From: Microbulbifer elongatus
GTDB lineage: Bacteria > Pseudomonadota > Gammaproteobacteria > Pseudomonadales > Cellvibrionaceae
Reading direction: 5' to 3'
DNA length: 64,000 bases
NCBI RefSeq assembly: GCF_021165935.1
Contig: NZ_CP088953.1
Coordinates: 3,822,501-3,886,500, forward strand
Positions 63,913 to 64,000 of this stretch are shown here, piece by piece. The notes beneath the pieces were generated by a model. That model was not told the origin of the DNA and ran no database searches. It worked only from the letters and a program-made list of their open reading frames with translations. Positions within the stretch are counted from its first letter, which is position 1; the number at the start of each line of letters is the position of its first letter. The translations under genes were made by a program, and so were the position numbers.

Positions 63913-64000
63913 CCTACAGTTGTTCGCCTGCACCGCAGACGAATGTGCCGAGCCTGTGTTTGCCGGCCCGACATTCCCGAAACAAACATCGCGTTTCGGA

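Overview
The window looks like chromosomal DNA of a marine-type gammaproteobacterium, probably near Microbulbifer/Cellvibrionales. This is an inference from the CheZ-containing chemotaxis set, the rnd-ycgL-ycgN and dusA-tal-STAS-mlaA blocks, several TonB-dependent receptors, two POT peptide transporters and moderately high GC. No rRNA, tRNA, CRISPR array, prophage or insertion sequence was seen.

Region 1 (1-22.3 kb) is a compact flagellar and chemotaxis island. flgBCDEF (minus strand; flgF runs off the left edge) diverges from flgA-flgM-flgN. A degenerate EAL-HDOD gene and a periplasmic TonB-domain gene follow. On the minus strand motA-motB-cheA-cheW-aer-cheR-cheB-MCP-cheY-cheZ-flhB-flhA-fliA lie in the enterobacterial order, but flhDC, flhF and flhG are absent here. 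Five sites match the sigma-28 (FliA) promoter with an exact 11-base spacer: before flgM, the EAL-HDOD gene, the TonB-domain gene, motA and cheB. The sigma factor, its anti-sigma FlgM and several of their probable targets therefore sit together.

Region 2 (22.4-32.4 kb) holds metabolism, signalling and envelope genes: a GDPD-fold protein lacking key catalytic residues, a short glycerol-3-phosphate dehydrogenase-like flavoprotein, dusA, transaldolase, a TerB-like protein, a STAS protein with a His-rich tail, a response regulator-PP2C phosphatase, mlaA, and an hvfABC (bufferin) operon. In that operon an MNIO enzyme and its partner would modify a small secreted peptide with eight Cys in EGKCGE repeats, probably for copper handling.

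Region 3 (32.6-47.5 kb) is housekeeping: hrpA, a POT transporter, a moxR/coxE pair flanked by three large palindromic intergenic repeats, two unknown membrane proteins, ycgN, ycgL, rnd, recR, ybaB, and dnaX with an E. coli-like programmed -1 frameshift site.

Region 4 (47.8-58.1 kb) is a Fec-type ECF sigma, FecR anti-sigma and STN-domain TonB-dependent receptor, followed by two damaged receptors. One is frameshifted near 55.26 kb. The other is cut off in its barrel at 58.07 kb, where it runs head-on into a TPR/transglutaminase-like lipoprotein gene; this looks like a rearrangement or assembly junction.

Region 5 (58-64 kb) has that lipoprotein, a second POT transporter, a TSUP permease and pnp with a leader hairpin.
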